NCBI RefSeq assembly: GCF_000003605.2
Contig: NW_003119601.1
Span: forward strand, 1 to 22,027
Reading direction: 5' to 3'
Length of the DNA stretch: 22,027 bases
Origin: Saccoglossus kowalevskii
Taxonomy: Eukaryota; Hemichordata; Enteropneusta; Harrimaniidae
Below, in pieces: positions 1 to 9,919 of the stretch. Within the stretch, counting starts at the first letter, position 1, and the number at the start of each line of letters is the position of its first letter. A program made the translations under genes and the position numbers. The notes under the pieces were generated by a model. The model worked only from the letters and a program-made list of their open reading frames with translations, made no database searches and was not told the origin of the DNA.

Positions 1-591
1 AGCTGACCATAAGTGTGCACACTACTGTGTGTGTAGCTGACCATAAGTGTGCACACTACTGTGTGTGTAGCTGACCATAAGAGTGCACACTACTGTGTGT
101 GTAGCTGACCATAAGAGTGCACACTACTGTGTGTGTAGCTGACCATAAGAGTGCACACTACTGTGTGTGTAGCTGACCATAAGAGTGCACAATACTGTGT
201 ATGTAGCTGACCATATGAGTGCACACTACTGTGTGTGTAGCTGACCATATGAGTGCACACTACTGTGTATGTAGCCGACCATAAGAATGCACACTACTGT
301 GTGTGTAGCTGACCATAAGAGTACACACTACTGTGTATGTAGCTGACCATAAGAATGCACACTACTGTGTGTGTAGCTGACCATAAGAGTACACACTACT
401 GTGTATGTAGCTGACTATAAGAGTGCACACTACTGGTGTGTAGCTGAACATAAGAATGCACACTACTGTGTGTGTAGCTGACCCTAAGAATGTACCCCAC
501 TGTGTATGTAGCTGACCATAAGAAGAAACACTACTGTGTATGTAGCTGAACATAAGAGTGCACACTACTGTGTATGTAGCAGACCATAAGA
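1..591. repeat. Left segment, mostly GACC units, divergent from about 180
   Basis: The first five units are nearly uniform, differing only by agtgtgcac versus agagtgcac. From about 180 to 591 units become unusually diverse, with ccatatgag, agtacac, agaatgc, gctgaacat, gactataag, a tgtacccc unit and an agaagaaac unit. One base is lost in the GT tract near 435 and one G is gained near 611. No HOR period is visible and no gene or non-satellite DNA is present. This is the most degenerate stretch of the window. It could be an older, less homogenised part of the array, but the array does not end here. Confidence 0.85.
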
Positions 592-1610
592 GTTCACACA
601 ACTGTGTATGGTAGCTGATCATAAAAGTGCACACTACTGTGTGTGTAGCTGACCATAAGAGTGCACACTACTGTGTGTGTAGCTGATCATAAAAGTGCAC
701 ACTACTGTGTGTGTAGCCGACCATAAGAGTGCACACTACTGTGTGTGTAGCTGACCATAAGAGTGCACACTACTGTGTATGTAGCTGACCATAAGAGTGC
801 ACACTACTGTGTATGTAGCTGACCATAAGAGTGCATAATACTGTGTGTAGCTAACCATAAGAGTGCACACTACTGTGTGTGTAGCTGACCATAAGAGTAC
901 ACACTACTGTGTGTGTAGCTGATCATAAGAGTGCACACTACTGTGTGTGTAGCTGATCATAAGAGTGCACACTACTGTGTGTGTAGCTGATCATAAGAGT
1001 GCACACTACTGTGTGTGTAGCTGACCATAAGAGTGCACACTACTGTGTGTGTAGCTGATCATAAGAGTGCACACTACTGTGTGTGTAGCTGACCATAAGA
1101 GTGCACACTACTGTGTTTGTAGCTGACCATAAGAGTGCACACTACTGTGTGTGTAGCTGATCATAAGAGTGCACACTACTGTGTGTGTAGCTGATCATAA
1201 GAGTGCACACTACTGTGTGTGTAGCTGACCATAAGAGTGCACACTACTGTATTTGTAGCTGACCATAAGAGTGCACACTACTGTGTTTGTAGCTGACCAT
1301 AAGAGTGCACACTACTGTGTGTGTAGCTGATCATAAGAGTGCACACTACTGTGTGTGTAGCTGATCATAAGAGTGCACACTACTGTGTGTGTAGCTGACC
1401 ATAAGAGTGCACAATACTGTGTGTGTAGCTGACCATAAGAGTGCACACTACTGTGTGTGTAGCTGATCATAAAAGTGCACACTACTGTGTGTGTAGCTGA
1501 CCATAAGAGTGCACACTCCTGTGTGTGTAGCTGACCATAAGAGTGCACACTACTGTGTGTGTAGCTGACAATAAAAGTGCACACTACTGTGTGTGTAGCT
1601 GACCATAAGA
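592..1610. repeat. HOR copy 1, type Y, long form (30 units)
   Basis: The core has gatcataaaag, then agccgacc, then two gtatg units, then the 32-bp gcataata unit at 831. The tail starts with a gtacac unit and three consecutive GATC units, and contains an atttgtag unit at 1251. The tail matches the tail of copy 4 with an offset of 2476 bp (831 to 3307; 1251 to 3727), then carries extra units, including an acaatactg unit and an actcctg unit (1515), before the next marker. The extra units make this the longest copy. Confidence 0.8.
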
Positions 1611-2356
1611 GTTCACACAACTGTGTGTGTAGCTGATCATAAAAGCGCACACTACTGTGTGTGTAGCTGACCATAAGAGTGCACACTACTGTGTGTATAG
1701 CTGATCATAAAAGTGCACACTACTGTGTGTGTAGCCGACCATAAGAGTGCACACTACTGTGTGTGTAGCTGACCTTAAGAGTGCACACTACTGTGTATGT
1801 AGCTGACCATAAGAGTGCACACTACTGTGTATGTAGCTGACCATAAGAGTGCATAATACTGTGTGTAGCTAACCATAAGAGTGCACACTACTGTGTGTGT
1901 AGCTGACCATAAGAGTGCACACTACTGTGTTTGTAGCTGACCATAAGAGTGCACACTACTGTGTGTGTAACTGATCATAAGAGTGCACACTACTGTGCGT
2001 GTAGCTGATCATAAGAGTGCACACTACTGTGTGTGTAGCTGACCATAAGAGTGCACACTACTGTGTTTGTAGCTGACCATAAGAGTGCACACTACTGTGT
2101 GTGTAGCTGATCATAAGAGTGCACACTACTGTGTATGTAGCTGATCATAAGAGTGCACACTACTGTGTGTGTAGCTGACCATAAGAGTGCACACTACTGT
2201 GTGTGTAGCTGATCATAAAAGTGCACACTACTGTGTGTGTAGCTGACCATAAGAGTGCACACTCCTGTGTGTGTAGCTGACCATAAGAGTGCACACTACT
2301 GTGTGTGTAGCTGATCATAAAAGTGCACACTACTGTGTGTGTAGCTGACCATAAGA
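1611..2356. repeat. HOR copy 2, type X (22 units)
   Basis: The type X core is diagnosed by three linked variants: aaaagcgc near 1644, gtgtatag near 1695 and gaccttaag near 1771. The 32-bp unit is at 1849. The tail carries a tttgtag unit, gtaactgatc, gtgcgtg and actcctg (2261). It matches copy 5 (3849-4594) at an offset of 2238 bp with no length difference, and I saw no obvious mismatches by eye. Confidence 0.82.
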
Positions 2357-3068
2357 GTTCACACAACTGTGTGTGTAGCTGATCATAAAAGCGCACACTA
2401 CTGTGTGTGTAGCTGACCATAAGAGTGCACACTACTGTGTGTATAGCTGATCATAAAAGTGCACACTACTGTGTGTGTAGCCGACCATAAGAGTGCACAC
2501 TACTGTGTGTGTAGCTGACCTTAAGAGTGCACACTACTGTGTATGTAGCTGACCATAAGAGTGCACACTACTGTGTATGTAGCTGACCATAAGAGTGCAT
2601 AATACTGTGTGTAGCTAACCATAAGAGTGCACACTACTGTGTGTGTAGCTGACCATAAGAGTGCACACTACTGTGTTTGTAGCTGACCATAAGAGTGCAC
2701 ACTACTGTGTGTGTAACTGATCATAAGAGTGCACACTACTGTGCGTGTAGCTGATCATAAGAGTGCACACTACTGTGTGTGTAGCTGACCATAAGAGTGC
2801 ACACTACTGTGTTTGTAGCTGACCATAAGAGTGCACACTACTGTGTGTGTAGCTGATCATAAGAGTGCACACTACTGTGTGTGTAGCTGACCATAAGAGT
2901 GCACACTACTGTGTGTGTAGCTGATCATAAAAGTGCACACTACTGTGTGTGTAGCTGACCATAAGAGTGCACACTCCTGTGTGTGTAGCTGACCATAAGA
3001 GTGCACACTACTGTGTGTGTAGCTGATCATAAAAGTGCACACTACTGTGTGTGTAGCTGACCATAAGA
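2357..3068. repeat. HOR copy 3, type X, one unit shorter (21 units)
   Basis: This copy carries the same three X-core variants (aaaagcgc near 2389, gtgtatag near 2441, gaccttaag near 2517) and the 32-bp unit at 2595. Its tail is that of copy 2 minus one GATC unit preceded by gtatg, giving 712 instead of 746 bp. The one-unit loss is what unequal exchange or slippage by a single register would produce. Confidence 0.82.
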
Positions 3069-3848
3069 GTTCACACAACTGTGTGTGTAGCTGATCATAA
3101 AAGTGCACACTACTGTGTGTGTAGCTGACCATAAGAGTGCACACTACTGTGTGTGTAGCTGATCATAAAAGTGCACACTACTGTGTGTGTAGCCGACCAT
3201 AAGAGTGCACACTACTGTGTGTGTAGCTGACCATAAGAGTGCACACTACTGTGTATGTAGCTGACCATAAGAGTGCACACTACTGTGTATGTAGCTGACC
3301 ATAAGAGTGCATAATACTGTGTGTAGCTAACCATAAGAGTGCACACTACTGTGTGTGTAGCTGACCATAAGAGTACACACTACTGTGTGTGTAGCTGATC
3401 ATAAGAGTGCACACTACTGTGTGTGTAGCTGATCATAAGAGTGCACACTACTGTGTGTGTAGCTGATCATAAGAGTGCACACTACTGTGTGTGTAGCTGA
3501 CCATAAGAGTGCACACTACTGTGTGTGTAGCTGATCATAAGAGTGCACACTACTGTGTGTGTAGCTGACCATAAGAGTGCACACTACTGTGTTTGTAGCT
3601 GACCATAAGAGTGCACACTACTGTGTGTGTAGCTGATCATAAGAGTGCACACTACTGTGTGTGTAGCTGATCATAAGAGTGCACACTACTGTGTGTGTAG
3701 CTGACCATAAGAGTGCACACTACTGTATTTGTAGCTGACCATAAGAGTGCACACTACTGTGTTTGTAGCTGACCATAAGAGTGCACACTACTGTGTGTGT
3801 AGCTGATCATAAGAGTGCACACTACTGTGTGTGTAGCTGACCATAAGA
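3069..3848. repeat. HOR copy 4, type Y (23 units)
   Basis: The core lacks the X variants: it has aaaagtgc, gtgtgtag and gaccataag at those places. The 32-bp unit is at 3307. The tail has gtacac, three GATC units and then the atttgtag unit at 3727, matching copy 1 at an offset of 2476 bp until about 3838, where it jumps directly to the next marker. Confidence 0.82.
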
Positions 3849-4594
3849 GTTCACACAACTGTGTGTGTAGCTGATCATAAAAGCGCACACTACTGTGTGT
3901 GTAGCTGACCATAAGAGTGCACACTACTGTGTGTATAGCTGATCATAAAAGTGCACACTACTGTGTGTGTAGCCGACCATAAGAGTGCACACTACTGTGT
4001 GTGTAGCTGACCTTAAGAGTGCACACTACTGTGTATGTAGCTGACCATAAGAGTGCACACTACTGTGTATGTAGCTGACCATAAGAGTGCATAATACTGT
4101 GTGTAGCTAACCATAAGAGTGCACACTACTGTGTGTGTAGCTGACCATAAGAGTGCACACTACTGTGTTTGTAGCTGACCATAAGAGTGCACACTACTGT
4201 GTGTGTAACTGATCATAAGAGTGCACACTACTGTGCGTGTAGCTGATCATAAGAGTGCACACTACTGTGTGTGTAGCTGACCATAAGAGTGCACACTACT
4301 GTGTTTGTAGCTGACCATAAGAGTGCACACTACTGTGTGTGTAGCTGATCATAAGAGTGCACACTACTGTGTATGTAGCTGATCATAAGAGTGCACACTA
4401 CTGTGTGTGTAGCTGACCATAAGAGTGCACACTACTGTGTGTGTAGCTGATCATAAAAGTGCACACTACTGTGTGTGTAGCTGACCATAAGAGTGCACAC
4501 TCCTGTGTGTGTAGCTGACCATAAGAGTGCACACTACTGTGTGTGTAGCTGATCATAAAAGTGCACACTACTGTGTGTGTAGCTGACCATAAGA
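3849..4594. repeat. HOR copy 5, type X (22 units)
   Basis: The X-core variants aaaagcgc (near 3881), gtgtatag and gaccttaag are present, with the 32-bp unit at 4087 and the tttgtag, gtaactgatc and gtgcgtg tail. It has the same length and variant order as copy 2, 2238 bp upstream. Confidence 0.82.
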
Positions 4595-5085
4595 GTTCAC
4601 ACAACTGTGTGTGTAGCTGATCATAAAAGTGCACACTACTGTGTGTGTAGCTGACCATAAGAGTGCACACTACTGTGTGTGTAGCTGATCATAAAAGTGC
4701 ACACTACTGTGTGTGTAGCCGACCATAAGAGTGCACACTACTGTGTGTGTAGCTGACCATAAGAGTGCACACTACTGTGTATGTAGCTGACCATAAGAGT
4801 GCACACTACTGTGTATGTAGCTGACCATAAGAGTGCATAATACTGTGTGTAGCTAACCATAAGAGTGCACACTACTGTGTGTGTAGCTGACCATAAGAGT
4901 ACACACTACTGTGTGTGTAGCTGATCATAAGAGTGCACACTACTGTGTGTGTAGCTGATCATAAGAGTGCACACTACTGTGTGTGTAGCTGACCATAAGA
5001 GTGCACACTACTGTGTGTGTAGCTGATCATAAGAGTGCACACTACTGTGTGTGTAGCTGACCATAAGAGTGCACACTACTGTGTA
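4595..5085. repeat. HOR copy 6, type Y, truncated
   Basis: The core is type Y (aaaagtgc, no gtgtatag or ttaag) with the 32-bp unit at 4833. The tail begins gtacac, then two GATC units where copies 1 and 4 have three, and dissolves into plain GACC/GATC units near 5085 before the ataatag block. The region 2872-3400 matches 4398-4926 at an offset of 1526 bp. The right boundary is approximate. Confidence 0.75.
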
Positions 5086-5615
5086 TGTAGCTGACCATAA
5101 GAGTGCACACTACTGTGTGTGTAGCTGACCATAAGAGTGCACACTACTGTGTATGTAGCTGACCATAATAGTGCACACTACTGTGTATGTAGCTGACCAT
5201 AATAGTGCACACTGCTGTGTATGTAGCTGACCATAATAGTGCACACTGCTGTGTATGTAGCTGACCATAATAGTGCACACTACTGTGTATGTAGCTGACC
5301 ATAAGAGTGCACACTACTGTGTATGTAGCTGACCATAATAGTGCACACTACTGTGTATGTAGCTGACCATAATAGTGCACACTACTGTGTATGTAGCTGA
5401 CCATAATAGTGCACACTACTGTGTGTGTAGCTGACCATAAGAGTGCACACTACTGTGTATGTAGCTGACCATAATAGTGCACACTACTGTGTGTGTAGCT
5501 GACCATAAGAGTGCACACTACTGTGTATGTAGCTGACCATATAGTGCACACTACTGTGTGTGTAGCTGAGCCATATGAGTGCACACTACTGTGTATGTAG
5601 CTGACAATAAGAGTG
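5086..5615. repeat. ataatag-variant block with indels
   Basis: About eight of these units carry G-to-T at unit position 13 (ataatag), usually followed by gtatgtag; two carry actgctg. The same variant dominates 9240-9919. Near 5537 one base is missing (catatag) and near 5567 one is gained (gagccatatg), so phase is shifted and restored within two units. Nothing other than satellite is present. Confidence 0.8.
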
Positions 5616-5619
5616 CACA

Positions 5620-6825
5620 CTACTGTGTATGTAGCTGACCAAAAGAGTAAACACTACTGTGTATGTAGCTGACCGTAAGAGTAAACACTACTGTGTATGT
5701 AGCTGACCATAAGAGTGCACACTACTGTGTATGTAGCTGACCATAAGAGTAAACACTACTGTGTATGTAGCTGACCATAAGAGTGCACACTACTGTGTGT
5801 GTAGCTGATCATAAAAGTGCACACTACTGTGTGTGTAGCTGACCATAAGAGTGCACACTCCTGTGTGTGTAGCTGACCATAAGAGTGCACACTACTGTGT
5901 GTGTAGCTGATCATAAAAGTGCACACTACTGTGTGTGTAGCTGACCATAAGAGTGCACACTACTGTGTGTGTAGCTGATCATAAAAGTGCACACTACTGT
6001 GTGTGTAGCTGATCATAAGAGTGCACACTACTGTGTGTGTAGCTGATCATAAAAGTGCACACTACTGTGTTTGTAGCTGACCATAAGAGTGCACACTACT
6101 GTGTGTGTAGCTGACCATAAGAGTACACACTGCTGTGTATGTAGCTGGCCATAAGAGTGCATAATACTGTGTGTGTAGCTGACCATAAGAGTGCACACTA
6201 CTGTGTATGTAGCTGACCATAAGAGTCACACTACTGTGTATGTAGCTGACCATAAGAGTGCACACTACCGTGTGTGTAGCTGACCATAAGAGTGCACACT
6301 ACTGTGTGTGTAGCTGACCATAAGAGTGCACAATACTGTGTGTGTAGATGACCATAAGAGTGTACACTACTGTGTATGTAGCTGACCATAAGAGTGCACA
6401 CTACTGTGCGTGTAGCTGACCATAAGAGTGCACATTACTGTGTATGTAGCTGACCATAAGAGTGCACACTACTGTGTATGTAGCTGACCATAAGAGTGCA
6501 CACTACTGTGTATGTGGCTGACCATAAGAGTAAACACTACTGTGTATGTAGCTGACCATAACAGTGCACACTACCGTGTGTGTAGCTGACCATAAGAGTG
6601 CACACTACTGTGTGTGTAGCTGACCATAAGAGTGCACACTACTGTGTGTGTAGCTGACCATAAGAGTGCACACTACTGTGTGTGTAACTGACCATAAGAA
6701 TGCACACTACTGTGCGTGTAGCTGACCATAAGAGTGCACACTACTGTGTGTGTAGCTGACCGTAAGAGTGCACACTACTGTGTGTGTAGCTGACCATAAG
6801 AGTGCACACTACTGTGTATGTAGCT
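5620..6825. repeat. Segmental duplication D, left copy
   Basis: The order of rare variants here is repeated at 17818-18956: gaccaaaagagtaaac, aaaag/GATC units, actcctg, a tttgtag unit, actgctg, gcataata, gtgtacac, gtgcgtg, cacattactg, gtggctg, ataacagtgc with accgtg, gtaactg with agaatgc, then gaccgtaag. The offset is 12198 bp at the left end, 12130 after a two-unit difference, and 12131 after this copy loses one G near 6226. The short minus-strand ORF at 6062-6265 is frameshifted by that lost base compared with its counterpart at 18192-18464. Confidence 0.85.
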
Positions 6826-6955
6826 GACCATAAGAGTACACACTACTGTGTGTGTAGCTGACCATAAGTGTACACACTATTGTGTGTGTAGCTGACCATA
6901 AGAGTAAACACTACTGTGTGTGTAGCTGACCATTAGAGTAAACACTACTGTGTGT
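6826..6955. repeat. Junction units: gtacac, tgtacac/attgtg, taaac, attagag
   Basis: A short run of distinctive units joins duplication D to the taaac/catac segment. The tgtacacactattgtg unit at 6869 recurs at 8941 and near 16823. The ccattagag unit at 6930 recurs at 21372 (offset 14442 bp). Confidence 0.75.
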
Positions 6956-7585
6956 GTAGCTGACCATAAGAGTGCACACTACTGTGTGTGTAGCTGACCA
7001 TAAGAGTACACACTACTGTGTATGTAGCTGACCATAAGAGTGCACACTACTGTGTGTGTAGCTGACCATAAGAGTACACACTACTGTGTGTGTAGCTGAC
7101 CATAAGAATGCACACTACTGTGTGTGTAGCTGACCATAAGAGTAAACACTACTGTGTATGTAGCTGACCATAAGAATGCACACTACTGTGTGTGTAGCTG
7201 ACCATAAGAGTAAACACTACTGTGTGTGTAGCTGACCATAAGAGTAAACACTACTGTGTGTGTAGCTGACCATAAGAGTGCACACTACTGTGTGTAGCTG
7301 ACCATAAGTGTAAACACTACTGTGTGTGTAGCTGACCATAAGAGTGCACACTACTGTGTATGTAGCTGACCATAAGAGTGCACACTACTGTGTGTGTAGC
7401 TGACCATAAGAGTGCATACTACTGTGTGTGTAGCTGATCATAAGAGTGCATACTACTGTGTGTGTAGCTGACCATAAGAGTGCACACTACTGTGTGTGTA
7501 GCTGATCATAAGAGTGCATACTACTGTGTGTGTAGCTGATCATAAGAGTGCACACTACTGTGTGTGTAGCTGACCATAAGAGTGC
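6890..7585. repeat. Segment E, first copy (matches 21332-22027)
   Basis: This segment matches the right end of the window base for base as far as I could follow, at an offset of 14442 bp. The markers are ccattagag (6930 and 21372) and the 32-bp unit with tgtaaac (7281 and 21723). Units carry gtaaac, gtacac, agaatgc and gcatac variants in the same order. The match runs to the last base of the window, so the true right limit is not visible. Confidence 0.88.
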
Positions 7586-8312
7586 ATACTACTGTGTGTG
7601 TAGCTGATCATAAGAGTGCACACTACTGTGTGTGTAGCTGACCATAAGAGTGCATACTACTGTGTGTGTAGCTGATCATAAGAGTGCATACTACTGTGTG
7701 TGTAGCTGACCATAAGAGTGCACACTACTGTGTGTGTAGCTGACCATAAGTGTAAACACTACTGTGTGTGTAGCTGACCATAAGAGTGCACACTACTGTG
7801 TGTGTAGCTGACCATAAGAGTGCATACTACTGTGTGTGTAGCTGACCATAAGAGTGCACACTACTGTGTGTGTAGCTGACCATAAGAGTAAACACTACTG
7901 TGTATGTAGCTGACCATAAGAGTGCATACTACTGTGTATGTAGCTGATCATAAGAGTGCATACTACTGTGTGTGTAGCTGACCATAAGAGTACACACTAC
8001 TGTGTGTGTAGCTGACCATAAGAGTAAACACTACTGTGTGTGTAGCTGACCATAAGAGTAAACACCACTGTGTGTGTAGCTGACCATAAGAATGCACACT
8101 ACTGTGTGTGTAGCTGACCATAAGAGTAAACACTACTGTGTGTGTAGCTGACCATAAGAGTAAACACTACTGTGTGTGTAGCTGACCATAAGAGTGCACA
8201 CTACTGCGTGTGTAGCTGACCATAAGTGTAAACACTACTGTGTGTGTAGCTGACCATAAGAGTGCACACTACTGTGTATGTAGCTGACCATAAGAGTGCA
8301 CACTACTGTGTA
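6956..8312. repeat. Segment E, long match to 19904-21260
   Basis: About 40 units match 19904-21260 at a constant offset of 12948 bp. Anchors: taagagtaca at 7001 and 19949, the 32-bp unit at 7281 and 20229, aacaccactg at 8061 and 21009, and ctactgcgtg at 8201 and 21149. No internal indel difference exists between the copies. The match ends near 8312, where this copy continues with gtatg units and the other with gtgtg and an agaatgcacacc unit. Confidence 0.88.
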
Positions 8313-8570
8313 TGTAGCTGACCATAAGAGTGCACACTACTGTGTATGTAGCTGACCATAAGAGTGCACACTACTGTGTATGTAGCTTACCATAAGAGTG
8401 CACACTACTGTGTGTGTAGCTGACCATAAGAGTGCACACTACTGTGTGTGTAGCTGACCATAAGAGTGCACAATACTGTGTGTGTAGCTGACCATAAGAA
8501 TGCACACTACTGTGTATGTAGCTGACCATAAGAGTAAACACTACTGTGTATGTAGCTGACCATAAGAGTG
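7710..8570. repeat. Segment E core, match to 11888-12748
   Basis: The ordered run tgtaaac, gtgcac, gcatac, gtgcac, gtaaac, gcatac, GATC with gcatac, gtacac, gtaaac, aacaccactg, agaatgc, two gtaaac units, actgcgtg, tgtaaac recurs at 11888-12748 with an offset of 4178 bp (aacaccactg at 8061 and 12239). The match continues through acaatactg and a gtaaac unit to about 8570, with a few private changes in each copy (gcttacc here, cagactac there). Confidence 0.82.
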
Positions 8571-8885
8571 CACACTACTGTGTGTGTAGCTGATCATAAG
8601 AGTGCACACTACTGTGTGTGTAGCTGATCATAAGAGTGCACACTACTGTGTGTGTAGCTGATCAAAAGAGTGCACACTACTGTGTGTGTAGCTGATCATA
8701 AGAGTGCACACTACTGTGTGTGTAGCTGATCATAAGAGTGCACACTACTGTGTGTGTAGCTGATCATAAGAGTGCACACTACTGTATGTGTAGCTGACCA
8801 TAAGAGTGTACACTACTGTGTGTGTAGCTGACCATAAGAGTAAACACTACTGTGTATGTAGCTGACCATAAAAGTGCACACTACT
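8560..8885. repeat. GATC-unit run with gatcaaaag marker
   Basis: Six consecutive GATC units, one reading gatcaaaag (8660), are followed by a gtgtacac unit (8806) and a gtaaac unit. The same order stands at 16137-16462 with an offset of 7577 bp (gatcaaaag at 16237, gtgtacac at 16383), where there is one additional GATC unit. Confidence 0.8.
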
Positions 8886-9239
8886 GTGTGTGTAGCTGAC
8901 CATAAGAGTACACACTACTGTGTATGTAGCTGACCATAAGTGTACACACTATTGTGTGTGTAGCTGACCATAAGAGTAAACACTACTGTGTGTGTAGCTG
9001 ACCATAAGAATGCACACTACTGTGTGTGTAGCTGACCATAAGAGTAAACACTACTGTGTGTGTAGCTGACCATAAGAGTAAACACTACTGTGTGTGTAGC
9101 TGACCATAAGAGTGCACACTACTGTGTGTAGCTGACCATAAGTGTAAACACTACTGTGTGTGTAGCTGACCATAAGAGTGCACACTACTGTGTGTGTAGC
9201 TGACCATAAGAGTGCATACTACTGTGTGTGTAGCTGACC
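8886..9239. repeat. Partial copy of segment E left part
   Basis: The tgtacac/attgtg unit (8941), gtaaac, agaatgc, two gtaaac units, the 32-bp unit (9115), tgtaaac, gtgcac and gcatac follow the order seen at 6869-7430. Seven units (238 bp) are missing between the first marker and the 32-bp unit, compared with that copy: the marker offset is 2072 bp and the 32-bp-unit offset 1834 bp. Confidence 0.75.
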
Positions 9240-9919
9240 ATAATAGTGCACACTACTGTGTATGTAGCTGACCATAAGAGTGCACACTACTGTGTATGTA
9301 GCTGACCATAATAGTGCACACTACTGTGTATGTAGCTGACCATAAGAGTGCACACTACTGTGTATGTAGCTGACCATAATAGTGCACACTACTGTGTATG
9401 TAGCTGACCATAATAGTGCACACTACTGTGTATGTAGCTGACCATAAGAGTGCACACTACTGTGTGTGTAGCTGACCATAATAGTGCACACTACTGTGTA
9501 TGTAGCTGACCATAATAGTGCACACTACTGTGTGTGTAGCTGACCATAAGAATGCACACTACTGTGTATGTAGCTGACCATAATAGTGCACACTACTGTG
9601 TATGTAGTTGACCATAAGAGTGCACACTACTGTGTATGTAGCTGACCATAATAGTGCACACTACTGTGTATGTAGCTGACCATAAGAGTGCACACTACTG
9701 TGTATGTAGCTGACCATAATAGTTCACACTACTGTTTATGTAGCTGACCATAATAGTGCACACTACTGTGTGTGTAGCTGACCATAAGAGTGCACACTAC
9801 TGTGTATGTAGCTGACCATAATAGTGCACACTACTGTGTATGTAGCTGACCATAATAGTGCACACTACTGTGTGTGTAGCTGACCATAAGAGTGCACACT
9901 ACTGTGTATGTAGCTGACC
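9240..9919. repeat. Ten-unit (340 bp) HOR, two copies
   Basis: The ataatag variant starts at 9240, 9308, 9376, 9410, 9478 and 9512, then at 9580, 9648, 9716, 9750, 9818 and 9852. The spacing 68, 68, 34, 68, 34 is the same in both sets, which are 340 bp apart. The region is therefore two tandem copies of a 10-unit HOR in which six of ten units are ataatag. Copy 2 has private changes (gtagttg near 9606, agttcac near 9721, gtttatg near 9735). Confidence 0.88.

Larger units (their letters stand above)
592..5085. repeat. Composite higher-order repeat block, six copies
   Basis: A marker unit reading gttcacacaactg recurs at 592, 1611, 2357, 3069, 3849 and 4595. In each case a 32-bp unit follows about 238 bp later, reading gcataatactg then ctaacc (831, 1849, 2595, 3307, 4087, 4833). 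The six copies therefore share a seven-unit core followed by a tail of variable length. Start-to-start distances are 1019, 746, 712, 780 and 746 bp, which differ by whole 34-bp units plus one single-base indel. Two core types, X and Y, alternate. Copy-to-copy identity is very high by eye, indicating recent amplification. Confidence 0.9.

Noticed and set aside
362-634. Further minus-strand frames of 67-90 codons (362-634, 2160-2432, 2872-3144, 4398-4670, 6062-6265, 18192-18464)
   Set aside because: All have the same origin as the one at 1312-1686; four of them are copies of one another by HOR duplication, and 6062-6265 is frameshifted by a one-base loss.
1312-1686. Minus-strand open reading frame of 124 codons with repeats such as HSYGQLHTQ
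   Set aside because: It is the translated satellite: 34-codon period, GTG start, open only because point variants removed the one stop. No codon bias, initiation context or non-repeat sequence supports a gene.
592-5085. Assembly artefact (collapsed or duplicated contig pieces)
   Set aside because: Copies differ by linked point variants and whole-unit length changes, which simple duplication of a read would not give. It cannot be fully excluded without reads.
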